Positions 8,011 to 16,260 of a stretch of DNA of 64,000 bases are shown piece by piece. The notes beneath the pieces were generated by a model. It did not search any database, was not told the origin of the DNA, and saw only the letters and a program-made list of their open reading frames with translations. How positions within the stretch are numbered: position 1 is the first letter of the stretch; every line of letters begins with the position of its first letter. This DNA comes from Actinospica durhamensis (GTDB taxonomy: Bacteria; Actinomycetota; Actinomycetes; Streptomycetales; Catenulisporaceae), in NCBI RefSeq assembly GCF_018139695.1, contig NZ_JAGSOG010000012.1, positions 1-64,000 on the forward strand. Reading direction: 5' to 3'. The position numbers and the translations under genes are program-made.

Positions 8011-9000
8011 TTATTCGTCCGTCTCGTCCACGGTCAGCACGTAGCGGTGCCCGTGCTGGCCGCCCTCCTCCACCGCCCGGTGCGCCTTGGCCGCCTCGGA
8101 CAGCGCCATCCGGCGCAGCGCCCGGGGGCGCAGCCGGCCCGCGGCCGTCAGACGATTGATACAGCGGGCCGCGTCGGCCAGCTCGCCGGTGGTGGCCTGG
8201 GAGATGGCGAAGCCGCGGATCGAGCCGTCCTTCATGTAGAGGGTTCCGGCGGGCAGCACCGGAGTGGTGGCCACGCCCGCGAGCAGCACGATGCGCCCGC
8301 GCCAGGCCAGCGAGCGCGCGGCGGCCTCCAGGTCGTTGCGGCCCGAGCAGTCCAGGTGCAGGTCCACCCCCTGGGGGCACAGCCGCGCGATCCGCGGATA
8401 GAGGTCCTCGGCGCGGTAGTCCAGGGCGTGCGCGGCGCCGAGCTCGAGGCAGTGGTCCGCGTCGGCGGCGGAGGCCACGGCGATCACGCGGGCGCCGGCT
8501 TCGGCCGCCATCGCCACCATCGCGCCCCCGACGTTGCCGCCCGCGCCGAGCACCAGCACGTCCTGTCCGGCGCTGAGCCCGCCGTGGGTGAACAGGCCCA
8601 GATACGCCGTGGCGGCCGGGTGGCCGAGGGCGACCGCCTCGAGCGGATCGACGCCCGGCGGCAGCCGGTAGACCCGGTCCTGGGCGGCCACCGCGTAGTC
8701 GGCGGCGGCGCCCTGGCGGCCCTCGTGGCCCAGGCTGTTGCACCAGACCCGGTCGCCCGGGCGCAGGTCCGTCACGCCGGGCCCGGCCTGTTCGACCGTG
8801 CCGACCAGGTCGCGCCCGACCACGAAGGGGAAGGGCACCGGGGTGCGGTAGACCCCCGAGCGCAGGAAGGTGTCCACGGCGTTGACCGTGCTCGCCTCCA
8901 CCCGCACCAGCACGTCGGTCGGGCCGGGCACCGGCGTCGGCAGGTGCCCGTACCGGATCTCCTCGGGGGCACCGAGCCGTTCGATGTAGGCGGCACGCAT
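8011..9000 (-). CDS. MDR-family NAD(P)H:quinone oxidoreductase-like enzyme
   Basis: 329 residues starting MRAAYIERLGAPEEIRYG. It is a zinc-independent medium-chain dehydrogenase/reductase: N-terminal GroES-like barrel with VVGRDLVGTVEQAG in place of the usual GHE zinc site, then a Rossmann domain with VLVLGAGGNVGGAMVAMA near residue 150. Members reduce quinones or activated enones with NADPH in the cytosol. It lies 61 nt after the atypical LuxR regulator and is probably co-transcribed with it, divergent from the nitrous-acid operon. A tailoring reductase of that pathway or a detoxification enzyme for its product are both plausible; the sequence does not decide. Confidence 0.85.
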   Translation of the reverse strand: MRAAYIERLGAPEEIRYGHLPTPVPGPTDVLVRVEASTVNAVDTFLRSGVYRTPVPFPFVVGRDLVGTVEQAGPGVTDLRPGDRVWCNSLGHEGRQGAAADYAVAAQDRVYRLPPGVDPLEAVALGHPAATAYLGLFTHGGLSAGQDVLVLGAGGNVGGAMVAMAAEAGARVIAVASAADADHCLELGAAHALDYRAEDLYPRIARLCPQGVDLHLDCSGRNDLEAAARSLAWRGRIVLLAGVATTPVLPAGTLYMKDGSIRGFAISQATTGELADAARCINRLTAAGRLRPRALRRMALSEAAKAHRAVEEGGQHGHRYVLTVDETDE

Positions 9001-9061
9001 CGGGCCGCACCTCCTCGTCGCAGGGTCGGGATGGCAGTGGTCGTCAAGGCAGTGCTCTGTG

Positions 9062-9754
9062 TCACGGCACGTTGGGCACCGTGACCAGGCCCTGGCGCAG
9101 GGCCGTGGCCACCGCCAGGGTGCGGTTGGGCGAATCCATCTTCGCCAGCAGGTTCGTCACGTGGCGCTTGACCCCGTGCTCGGATATGGTCAGCCGGCGC
9201 GCGATCTGCTTGTTGCTCAGGCCCTGCGCGAGCAGGGAGAGCACCTGGTGCTCGCGGGCGGTCAGGGAAAGGCCGCGCGCGTGCCCGGCGCCGACCCCGA
9301 CACCGCGGGTGATCAGGGCCCTGGCCAGGCCGGCCGGGATGGAGATCTCCCCGGCGGCCAGCCGGTCCACGGACTCGCGCAGCCGGTCCAAGGTGGCCTC
9401 GCGCTGGATCAGGAATCCCTGCGCGGCCAGCATCGTCGTCTCGTCGACGGCGCCGAGCTCGAGGTCCTCGAGCAGCAGCAGCAGTCGGGCGCCGTGCCCG
9501 CGCACCGCCGCGGCCACCGGGCCGGCACACGGATCACAGGCACGGCACACCACGATGCCCGGGCGTTGCCGGGCCAGCAGCTCGAGCGCCTCGTGCTCGT
9601 CGCCGCACGCGGTCACCGCGGCGACCGTCTTCACTCCTCGCAGCATACTGATCAGCCCGTGCCGTAACAGCTCGTTGGCGATCACCACCAGCAGCGTCAC
9701 CTGCTCGGGGGCGGGGACGGCCGGGCGCTGACTGAACTCGATGTCGGCTAGCAT
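9062..9754 (-). CDS. LuxR/NarL-type regulator with degenerate receiver domain
   Basis: 230 residues from the ATG giving MLADIEFSQRPAVPAPEQ; in-frame starts up to 11 codons earlier exist (GAGGAG lies near the GTG), so the start is uncertain. The C-terminal HTH is canonical: LTAREHQVLSLLAQGLSNKQIARRL within about residues 155-180, then a recognition helix with HGVKRHVTNLLAKM. The N-terminal half has the size and strand pattern of a response-regulator receiver, but the acidic pair is absent (LLVVIANELLRHG) and the phospho-acceptor strand reads GIVVCRACDP with no clear acceptor. Phosphorylation control is therefore unlikely; ligand or protein control is inferred. It is divergent from the SRPBCC-ligase-CreE-CreD operon and a good candidate for its regulator. 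Confidence 0.82.
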   Translation of the reverse strand: MLADIEFSQRPAVPAPEQVTLLVVIANELLRHGLISMLRGVKTVAAVTACGDEHEALELLARQRPGIVVCRACDPCAGPVAAAVRGHGARLLLLLEDLELGAVDETTMLAAQGFLIQREATLDRLRESVDRLAAGEISIPAGLARALITRGVGVGAGHARGLSLTAREHQVLSLLAQGLSNKQIARRLTISEHGVKRHVTNLLAKMDSPNRTLAVATALRQGLVTVPNVP

Positions 9755-9981
9755 GATCCCCCATCTCACTCCTCGGGTCCACGACACCGCCGTGGGAACA
9801 CGTCAGTGGGCATGCGCTCTGCCCCGGATTCCAGTGTGCGCACGGTGAAGCACGGGACCCAATGCGTCACACGACGATCTGTCAGATGCCCGGCGCCGCC
9901 CGCCGCCGGCCCGCGGCGGGACTTGACTGAAGCCGTCACGGGCCTTTGACCCGCTCCGGGCCCCGCGCCGATGCTCCCGGC
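9755..9981. promoter_or_regulatory. Divergent promoter region of the nitrous-acid operon
   Basis: This 227-nt gap lies between the atypical LuxR gene (leftward) and the SRPBCC gene that opens the rightward operon. It holds an 11-nt palindrome, ATCTGTCAGAT, at 9877-9887, which could be an operator. No confident -35/-10 pair was recognised by eye. Confidence 0.4.
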
Positions 9982-10554
9982 ATGACAACTCACACCCCTG
10001 ACACCAGCACGGTCGGCGCGTCCACGACCGCGACCGTGCCCCTGTTCGTCAACCGTGCCGAGGTGCGGGTGGCGGCCGACCCGGAGACCGTCTACGCCCT
10101 CGTCACCGACCTCGGCCGCAGCGGCGAGTGGAGCCCCGAGTGCACCGGCGGCGCCTGGATCGGCGAGCCCGCCCAGGTCGGCTCGGTCTTCCGGGGCGAG
10201 AACTACCGCGCCGAGGACGTGGTCGGCTGGGCCCCGCTGATCCGCGGCGAGTGGACCACCGAGGCCGAGGTCGTGGTGGCCCGCCAGGACCGCGAGTTCC
10301 GCTGGGCCATGCGGGACAAGGAGACCGGCCGCACCCAGCTGAGCGTGTGGGGCTTCGTGGTCGCGCCCGAGGGCGACGGCAGCGTGCTGGCCCACGAGTT
10401 CCAGATGGACGAGCCCACCGAGGGGATCCGGAAGATCACCAAGGACATGGGCGAGCAGGGCCGGTCCCGGTTCATCGTCGAGTGGGGCGAGAAGATCCAG
10501 GGCGACCTGGTGGCCACGCTCGACCGGATCAAGGAAATCCTGGAGAAGCGATGA
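9982..10554 (+). CDS. SRPBCC / polyketide-cyclase-like protein
   Basis: 190 residues from the ATG giving MTTHTPDTSTVGASTTAT. A TTG start 12 codons earlier is possible, and no Shine-Dalgarno precedes either, so a leaderless start is conceivable. The motif AEVRVAADPETVYALVTDLGRSGEWSPEC, broken over the first helix, is typical of the START/Bet v1-like SRPBCC fold with a hydrophobic pocket. Such proteins act as aromatases, cyclases or ligand carriers. It is the first gene of a four-gene operon and overlaps the ligase gene by ATGA, so it is produced in step with the ligase, the CreE-like flavoprotein and the CreD-like lyase. No polyketide synthase is nearby, so a classic cyclase role is doubtful; binding or chaperoning of a reactive nitrogen intermediate is speculation. 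Confidence 0.8.
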   Translation: MTTHTPDTSTVGASTTATVPLFVNRAEVRVAADPETVYALVTDLGRSGEWSPECTGGAWIGEPAQVGSVFRGENYRAEDVVGWAPLIRGEWTTEAEVVVARQDREFRWAMRDKETGRTQLSVWGFVVAPEGDGSVLAHEFQMDEPTEGIRKITKDMGEQGRSRFIVEWGEKIQGDLVATLDRIKEILEKR

Positions 10555-12125
10555 TCCTGCAACGCGTCCGCAACCGCGGCATCCGCCTCGGCACCATCTT
10601 CGAGCGGGCCGCGGCACGCCACCCGAACAGCGTCCTGACGATCGACCACGACCTCGACGTCGTGCCCGACTTCCCCCGCCGCGCCACCGTGGCCGAGTGG
10701 GCCGAGCTGGTCGACGAGCTCGCCGCGCGGCTGAGCGCGGCCGGCGTGCGCGCCGAGGAGCGCGTGGTCGTGCACAAGAGCCACTGCTTCGACATCACCC
10801 TGCTGGCGCTCGCGCTCTCGCGCATCGGCGCCATCCCGGCCCTGCTCTCGTCCAAGCTGGACGGCGAGACCGTCGCCGCCCTGGTGCGCCGGGCCGACCG
10901 GCCGGTGCTGCTGACCGACCAGGACAAGCTGGAGCAGGACCTGCCCGCGGAGGTCTTCGAGCTCTCCCGCGCCGTCATCCTGGCCGCGGGTACCCACCCG
11001 CGGGCCGTGTCCCTGGCCGACTACGCCGGGGCGCCCCGGGTCCCCGCGGTGGTGCGCGAGCCGAGCCTGCCCGCGATGATCACGCACACCTCGGGCACCA
11101 CCGGCGTGCCGAAGCTGGCCGTGCACACCGGGTTCAGCCTCGAGTCGCGCTACCGGCCGCAGGCCACCGTGGCCAAGCTCTGGCTGCGCGGCAGGCACGT
11201 GGTGGCCATCAACGTCTCCTTCGTGCACTCGCGGATGTTCACCGCGCTGCCGATCTCGCTGCTGCAGGGGCACGACGTGCTCGCCATGCGCGAGGAGGAC
11301 CCGGAGATGGTCGGCGCGCTGTTCGCCGCCGAGAACCCGACCGTGCTCGAGGCGCATCCGAACACGTACATGGCCTGGGAGGAGCTGGCCGAGGACCCGC
11401 GCCGTCCGCTGGCGAACGTGAAGGTCTTCTCCAGCACCTTCGACGCCATCCACCCGCGCACCGTGCGCCTGATGCTCGAGGCCACCGCCCGCCGGCGGCC
11501 GATGTTCGTCCAGATGTACGGCCAGTCCGAGATCGGGCCGGTCACCATCCGCAGCTACCGGCGGCGCAAGGGCGCCGACGGCGACGGACGCTGTGTCGGC
11601 GTCCCGTTCTATGGATTCACCGGCGCGCACGTGGTGCGCCGCGGCGAGAAGCGCTCGACCAAGGAGAACCCCGGCTTCATCGAGATCGCCAGCAACGGAC
11701 GCATCGTCACGTACTTCGGCGAGCAGGAGCGCTACGACAAGCAGGCCTCGAGCCGGGTGTGGTGGCGCATGGGCGACGTCGGCTACCGCACCCGCTGGGG
11801 CTGCGTGCACCTGCTCGACCGCGAGGTCGACGTCATCGAGGGCTTCGGCAGCACGCTCGCGGTGGAGGACGCCCTCTTCAGCCGCCTGCACCAGCTGACC
11901 GAGGTGGTCGTGGTGCCGGGCCCGGACCGCTCCGCGGTCCCGGTGATCTGCACCCGCGGCGACGAGCCGATCGACCCGGAGGCCTGGCGCACCGCGGTGC
12001 GCGACCTGCCCCCGATGGCCCCGCCGGTGCTGCTGCGCCTCGACGAGGTGCCGCACACCGCGACCGCGAAGGTACGCCGGCTCGAGCTGGCCCGACAGTT
12101 GACGGAACGGAGCGTGATGCGGTGA
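10551..12125 (+). CDS. AMP-forming acyl/aryl ligase, candidate nitrite-using (CreM-like) ligase
   Basis: 524 residues starting MILQRVRNRGIRLGTIFE. ANL-superfamily motifs are complete: P-loop THTSGTTGVPK near residue 180, QMYGQSEIGP near 320, the GD-x-G...LLDREVDVI hinge near 405-425, and a C-terminal TATAKVRR with the catalytic Lys position. Family members activate carboxylates as adenylates. In the cremeomycin and triacsin pathways a ligase of this superfamily (CreM, Tri17) uses ATP to join nitrous acid to an amine or hydrazine. The tight coupling to CreE- and CreD-like genes makes such a role plausible here, but an ordinary acyl-CoA ligase cannot be excluded. The start overlaps the upstream stop as ATGA, and the stop overlaps the next GTG. 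Confidence 0.8.
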   Translation: MILQRVRNRGIRLGTIFERAAARHPNSVLTIDHDLDVVPDFPRRATVAEWAELVDELAARLSAAGVRAEERVVVHKSHCFDITLLALALSRIGAIPALLSSKLDGETVAALVRRADRPVLLTDQDKLEQDLPAEVFELSRAVILAAGTHPRAVSLADYAGAPRVPAVVREPSLPAMITHTSGTTGVPKLAVHTGFSLESRYRPQATVAKLWLRGRHVVAINVSFVHSRMFTALPISLLQGHDVLAMREEDPEMVGALFAAENPTVLEAHPNTYMAWEELAEDPRRPLANVKVFSSTFDAIHPRTVRLMLEATARRRPMFVQMYGQSEIGPVTIRSYRRRKGADGDGRCVGVPFYGFTGAHVVRRGEKRSTKENPGFIEIASNGRIVTYFGEQERYDKQASSRVWWRMGDVGYRTRWGCVHLLDREVDVIEGFGSTLAVEDALFSRLHQLTEVVVVPGPDRSAVPVICTRGDEPIDPEAWRTAVRDLPPMAPPVLLRLDEVPHTATAKVRRLELARQLTERSVMR

Positions 12126-14104
12126 ACGCCCGCGGCGTGAAGGAGATCTGCATCGTCGGATGCGGACCGCGCGGCCTGTCCGTGCTCGAGCGGCTGTGCG
12201 CCAACGAGCGCGCCGGCACCGGCCACGAGCGGGTGACCGTGCACGTGATCGACCCGGTCGCGGCCGGCCCCGGCTCGGTCTGGCGCACCGGCCAGTCCCA
12301 GCACCTGCTGATGAACACGGTCGCCTCGCAGATCACCGTGTTCACCGACGACAGCGCCCAGATCGAGGGCCCGATCGAGCCGGGACCCTCGCTCTACGAG
12401 TGGGCCCGCGGCCTCGCCCTGCTGGGCGAACTCGGCGGCTACGACGAGGCGGTGATCGAGCAGGCGCGCGAGATCGGCCCGGACACCTACCCGACCCGGG
12501 CGCTCTACGGCAGCTACCTCAGGGACGCGTTCGACCGCATCGTGCGCAACGCCCCGGCCCACGTGCAGGTGGTCGTGCACCGCTCGCGGGCGGTGGCGAT
12601 CGCGGACGTGCAGGGCGTGTCCGGCGGGCCCCAGGGCCTGCGGCTCGAGGACGGGGTGCGCCTGAACGCCCTCGACGCCATCGTGCTGGCCCAGGGCCAC
12701 GTGCCGGTGCACCTGTCCCCGCGCGAGGCGCGCGCCGCGAGCCTCGCCCGTATCCACTACCTGACGTACATCACGCCCTCGAACCCCGCGGACGTGGACC
12801 TCGACGCGATCGAGCCCGGGCAGAACGTGCTGCTGCGCGGTCTGGGCCTGAACTTCTTCGACTACATGACCCTGCTCACCGCCGGGCGCGGCGGGCGCTA
12901 CACCCGGGACGCGGAGGACCGGCTGGTCTACGAGCCCTCGGGCCGCGAGCCGCGGCTGGTCGCCTTCTCCCGCCGCGGCGTGCCCTACCACGCCCGCGGC
13001 CGCAACGAGAAGGGCGCCACCGGCCGCTACCTGCCCCGGCTGCTCACCCCCGCCTACATCAGGGAACTGCGCGGCGCGCACGGCGACCGCTCGCTCAACT
13101 TCAGCCGCGACCTGTGGCGGGTGATCGCCCGCGAGGTGGAGAGCGTCTACTACTCGACGCTGCTGCGCCAGGGCGGGCTCGGCGAGCGCGAGTGCGAGGC
13201 CTTCCTGGACGACTACCTGGCCGCCCCCGACGGCGAGCTGGCCGAGGTGCTCGACCTCTACGGCATCGCCGAGGGCGACCGCTGGGACTGGCAGGCGCTC
13301 TCCCGCCCGCACGGGGACCGCGAGTTCGCCGACCGGCGCGAGTTCCGCACCTGGCTGCTCGGCTACCTCGAGCGGGACATGCGCGAGGCCGACGTCGGCA
13401 ACCTCAGCAGCCCGCTCAAGTCCGCCCTCGACGTGCTGCGCGACCTGCGCAACGAGATCCGGCTCGCGGTGGACCACGCGGGTCTGGAGGGCGGCTCCTA
13501 CCGGGACGACCTCGAGGGCTGGTACACCCCGCTCAACGCCTTCCTGTCCATCGGCCCGCCCGCCTCCCGGATCGAGGAGATGATCGCCCTGATCGAGGCC
13601 GGGGTGCTGGAGCTGACCGGCCCCGGCACCGAGATCCGGCTGGAGTCCGGACCGGACGCCGCGTTCGTCGCCTCCAGCCGGCAGGTGCCCGGCGAGCCGA
13701 TCCGGGCCAGGACCCTGATCGAGGCCCGGCTGCCCGAGATCGACCTGCGCCGCACTGCGGACCCGCTGCTGCGCCACCTGCTCGAGACAGAGCAGGCCGC
13801 GCCGTACCGGATCCCGGGCGAGCACAGCGACTACGTCACCGGCGGCCTCGCCGTCACCGAGCGGCCCTACCAGCTGCTCGACGCGCGCGGCCGGGCGCAC
13901 CCGCGCCGGTTCGCCTACGGGGTGCCGACCGAGTCCGTGCACTGGGTCACCGCGGCCGGGATCCGGCCCGGGGTGGACTCGGTCACCCTCGGCGACTCGG
14001 ACGCGATCGCCCGGGCGGTGCTGGCGCTGCCCCCGGCCACCAGCGTGCCCGCCGCGGTGCGGCCGCCGGAGGCCGAGGTGGACCTGACCGGAGTGCTGAT
14101 ATGA
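12122..14104 (+). CDS. FAD/NAD(P)-binding flavoprotein, candidate aspartate N-oxygenase (CreE-like)
   Basis: 660 residues from GTG. The N-terminus has the dinucleotide site IVGCGPRGLSVLERL, which is the signature of the FAD-NAD(P)-binding family (PF13454-like), followed by MNTVASQITVF and further on DAIVLAQGH, a second flavoenzyme motif. CreE of cremeomycin and FzmM of fosfazinomycin, which oxidise L-aspartate to nitrosuccinate, are large flavin monooxygenases of about this length. The call as CreE-like rests on that family resemblance plus the immediately following, overlapping CreD-like lyase gene; neither alone would suffice. If right, the enzyme consumes NADPH and O2 in the cytosol and yields nitrosuccinate. 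It is coupled by 4-nt overlaps on both sides. Alternative: an uncharacterised FAD oxidoreductase. Confidence 0.75.
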   Translation: MNARGVKEICIVGCGPRGLSVLERLCANERAGTGHERVTVHVIDPVAAGPGSVWRTGQSQHLLMNTVASQITVFTDDSAQIEGPIEPGPSLYEWARGLALLGELGGYDEAVIEQAREIGPDTYPTRALYGSYLRDAFDRIVRNAPAHVQVVVHRSRAVAIADVQGVSGGPQGLRLEDGVRLNALDAIVLAQGHVPVHLSPREARAASLARIHYLTYITPSNPADVDLDAIEPGQNVLLRGLGLNFFDYMTLLTAGRGGRYTRDAEDRLVYEPSGREPRLVAFSRRGVPYHARGRNEKGATGRYLPRLLTPAYIRELRGAHGDRSLNFSRDLWRVIAREVESVYYSTLLRQGGLGERECEAFLDDYLAAPDGELAEVLDLYGIAEGDRWDWQALSRPHGDREFADRREFRTWLLGYLERDMREADVGNLSSPLKSALDVLRDLRNEIRLAVDHAGLEGGSYRDDLEGWYTPLNAFLSIGPPASRIEEMIALIEAGVLELTGPGTEIRLESGPDAAFVASSRQVPGEPIRARTLIEARLPEIDLRRTADPLLRHLLETEQAAPYRIPGEHSDYVTGGLAVTERPYQLLDARGRAHPRRFAYGVPTESVHWVTAAGIRPGVDSVTLGDSDAIARAVLALPPATSVPAAVRPPEAEVDLTGVLI

Positions 14105-15549
14105 GGGTTCTGGAGGATTCCGGGCTGCTCTCCCCGGTTCGCGCCGGGACGGCGGTGGAGGCCGCCGTGAGCGATGAGGCCTGGCTCCAGGCGATGCTCG
14201 ACGCCGAGGCGGCCCTGGCACGTGCCCAGGCCCGCCTCGGCGCGGTGCCCCCGGACGCGGCCGCGGCGGTCACCGCCGCGGCCCGGGCCGAGAAGCTCGA
14301 CCTGCGCGCCGTGGCCACCGCGGCCCGGGAGAACGCGAACCCGGTGGTGGCGCTGGTGCGCGCGCTCGGCGCCGTGGTGCGGGCCGAGCACCCGGAGGCG
14401 GCCCAGTACGTCCACCGCGGCTCGACCAGCCAGGACGTGTTCGACACCGGCGCGATGCTGGTCTGCGCGCGGGCCCTGCGGATCATCCGGGCCGACCTGG
14501 CCCGGGTCGCCCAGGCCTGCGCGGTGCTGGCGCTCGCGCACCGCGACACCGCGATCGCCGGCCGGACCCTGGCCCTGCACGCGGTGCCGACCACGTTCGG
14601 GCTCAAGGCGGCGGGCTGGCGCAGCCTCGTGCTCGATGCCGACCACCGGCTGGGCCTGCTGCTGGACCGCAAGTCCGCGCAGGCGCTGCCGGTCTCCCTG
14701 GGCGGCGCGGCCGGGACGCTCTCCGGCTATCTGGCGTACGCGCCCGCGGAGAACGCGCCCGCAGAGAACTCGTCGGCTGATTCGCTCAAGGAATCAGAGG
14801 CCTTCGACATCGACGGGATCGGCGAGCCGTACCACGTCCGGCTGGTCGCGGCGTTCGCCGACGAGACGGGCCTGGCCCCGCAGACGATCCCGTGGCACGC
14901 GCTGCGCACCCCGACGGCCGACCTGGCCGCGGCCCTGGGCTTCACCGCCGGGGCGCTCGGCAAGATCGCCGCGGACGTGCAGTCCCTGGTCCGCACCGAG
15001 GTCGGCGAACTGGCCGAGCCCGGGCCCGCGGGTCGCGGCGCGTCCTCGGCCATGCCGCACAAGCGCAACCCCGTCCTGGCCACCCTGATCCGTTCCGCCG
15101 CGATCCAGGTCCCGGCGTACGCCTCGGTGCTGCTGCACTGCGCGGCGGCCGAGGACGAGCGCTCGGCCGGGGCCTGGCACGCCGAGTGGCTGCCGCTGCG
15201 CGAGTGCCTGCGGCTGGCCGGCGGCGCGGCGCAGGCGGCGGTCGAACTGACCGAGGGCCTCGAGGTGCGCCCGGACCGGATGCGGCGGAACCTGGGCCTG
15301 ACCCGCGGTCAGCTCGTCTCCGAGCGCGTCGCCGCGGTCCTGGCCCCCGAACTCGGCAAGGACGAGGCGCGGGCGCTGGTCACCGAGGCCTGCCTGAAGG
15401 CCGCGGACTCCGGCGAGGAGCTCGCCGAGGTCCTGCGCCGAGGACTCGGCCACCTGCCGCACGACCTCGAAGAGCTCTGCGACCCCGCGAACTTCACCGG
15501 CGCGGCCGCCGAACTGGTGGACCGGGCGCTCGCGGTGACGGGGGAGTGA
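14101..15549 (+). CDS. Fumarase/aspartase-superfamily lyase, candidate nitrosuccinate lyase (CreD-like)
   Basis: 482 residues starting MRVLEDSGLLSPVRAGTA. It carries the superfamily hallmarks HRGSTSQDVFDTGAML near residue 103, the mobile catalytic signature SSAMPHKRNP near 318, and the carboxymuconate-cycloisomerase-type architecture. CreD and FzmL belong to this branch and split nitrosuccinate into nitrous acid and fumarate. Overlap of its ATG with the flavoprotein stop (ATGA) indicates that the two act together, giving aspartate to nitrite in two steps. An Ala/Glu/Ser-rich insert at about residues 218-235 is unusual and comes from a short local duplication. Alternatives are a beta-carboxymuconate cycloisomerase or an adenylosuccinate-lyase-like enzyme, but no catabolic or purine genes surround it. 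Confidence 0.78.
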   Translation: MRVLEDSGLLSPVRAGTAVEAAVSDEAWLQAMLDAEAALARAQARLGAVPPDAAAAVTAAARAEKLDLRAVATAARENANPVVALVRALGAVVRAEHPEAAQYVHRGSTSQDVFDTGAMLVCARALRIIRADLARVAQACAVLALAHRDTAIAGRTLALHAVPTTFGLKAAGWRSLVLDADHRLGLLLDRKSAQALPVSLGGAAGTLSGYLAYAPAENAPAENSSADSLKESEAFDIDGIGEPYHVRLVAAFADETGLAPQTIPWHALRTPTADLAAALGFTAGALGKIAADVQSLVRTEVGELAEPGPAGRGASSAMPHKRNPVLATLIRSAAIQVPAYASVLLHCAAAEDERSAGAWHAEWLPLRECLRLAGGAAQAAVELTEGLEVRPDRMRRNLGLTRGQLVSERVAAVLAPELGKDEARALVTEACLKAADSGEELAEVLRRGLGHLPHDLEELCDPANFTGAAAELVDRALAVTGE

Positions 15550-15573
15550 GGGATCGTCCCGGGCCCGTCCGGG

Positions 15574-16260
15574 TCACCGCCGTCCGCGGCCGGTGGCCGG
15601 GCGGGCCGGGGTGTCCTCGGGACGGGCGCTGATGAGCGAGGCGGCGACGGCCTTGTTCACGGCGTCGATCCGGGAGACCGCGCCGAGCTTGACGAAGACG
15701 CTGTGCAGGTGCCGCTTGACCGTGGCCTCGGCCATGTCCAGCCGGCTGGCGATCTGGCTGTTGCTCAGCGCCTGGGCCACCATCCGCAGGATGGCGATCT
15801 CCTTCTGCGTCAAAGCCTTCTCGGTCGTGTCCTGCATCTGCGACAGGCTCTCCCGGGAGATGGCCATCACCATCCGGTCCGGGTTCTGGTGCACCCCGCG
15901 CACCGCCGCGACCAGCTCCCGGCTGTCCACGCTCTTGAGCAGGTAGCCGCGGATGCCGGCGTCGACCAGGCGGCGCAGCAGCTGCGGCCCGTCGTACATG
16001 CTCAGCACGATGATGCGGCTGCGCGGGGAGACGGTGCGGATGCGCGCGACGGTGTCGGTGGCGTGGCGCCCCGGGATCTCCACGTCGAGCAGCACGATGT
16101 CGGGCTTGTGCTCGGCCACCCGCTCCACGGCCTGCTCGCTGTCCGCGGCCTCGGCCACCACGACCATGTCCGGCTCGAGCGAGAGGATCTCGCGCACGCC
16201 CTCGCGCACCAGCGCGTGGTCGTCGACGAGCAGGACGGTGATCTTCCGCTCAGTCGTCAT
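15574..16260 (-). CDS. NarL/LuxR-family response regulator
   Basis: 228 residues starting MTTERKITVLLVDDHALVREG. Receiver domain with the acidic pair (VDD), phospho-acceptor Asp in DIVLLDVEIPG, the Ser of IIVLSMYD and the Lys of GYLLKSV. The C-terminal HTH reads ALTQKEIAILRMVAQALSNSQIASRL then EATVKRHLHSVF. It is translated from an ATG that overlaps the upstream kinase gene by 11 nt, so kinase and regulator form a matched pair. It is convergent with the lyase gene, with only 24 nt between stops. It likely governs genes of the surrounding cluster; the signal is unknown. Confidence 0.92.
   Translation of the reverse strand: MTTERKITVLLVDDHALVREGVREILSLEPDMVVVAEAADSEQAVERVAEHKPDIVLLDVEIPGRHATDTVARIRTVSPRSRIIVLSMYDGPQLLRRLVDAGIRGYLLKSVDSRELVAAVRGVHQNPDRMVMAISRESLSQMQDTTEKALTQKEIAILRMVAQALSNSQIASRLDMAEATVKRHLHSVFVKLGAVSRIDAVNKAVAASLISARPEDTPARPATGRGRR

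Noticed and set aside
6297-9887. CGATCTGTCA occurring both in front of the glycosyltransferase operon and in front of the SRPBCC gene
   Set aside because: A shared 10-mer in two intergenic regions is within chance for this length; only the second copy is part of a palindrome.
9982-10554. SRPBCC gene as evidence of an aromatic polyketide cluster
   Set aside because: No type I or II ketosynthase or acyl carrier gene is nearby; the fold alone does not prove cyclase activity.
10203-12056. Long minus-strand open frame opposite the ligase gene
   Set aside because: The plus-strand frame carries full ANL motifs; the antisense frame has only compositionally biased residues.
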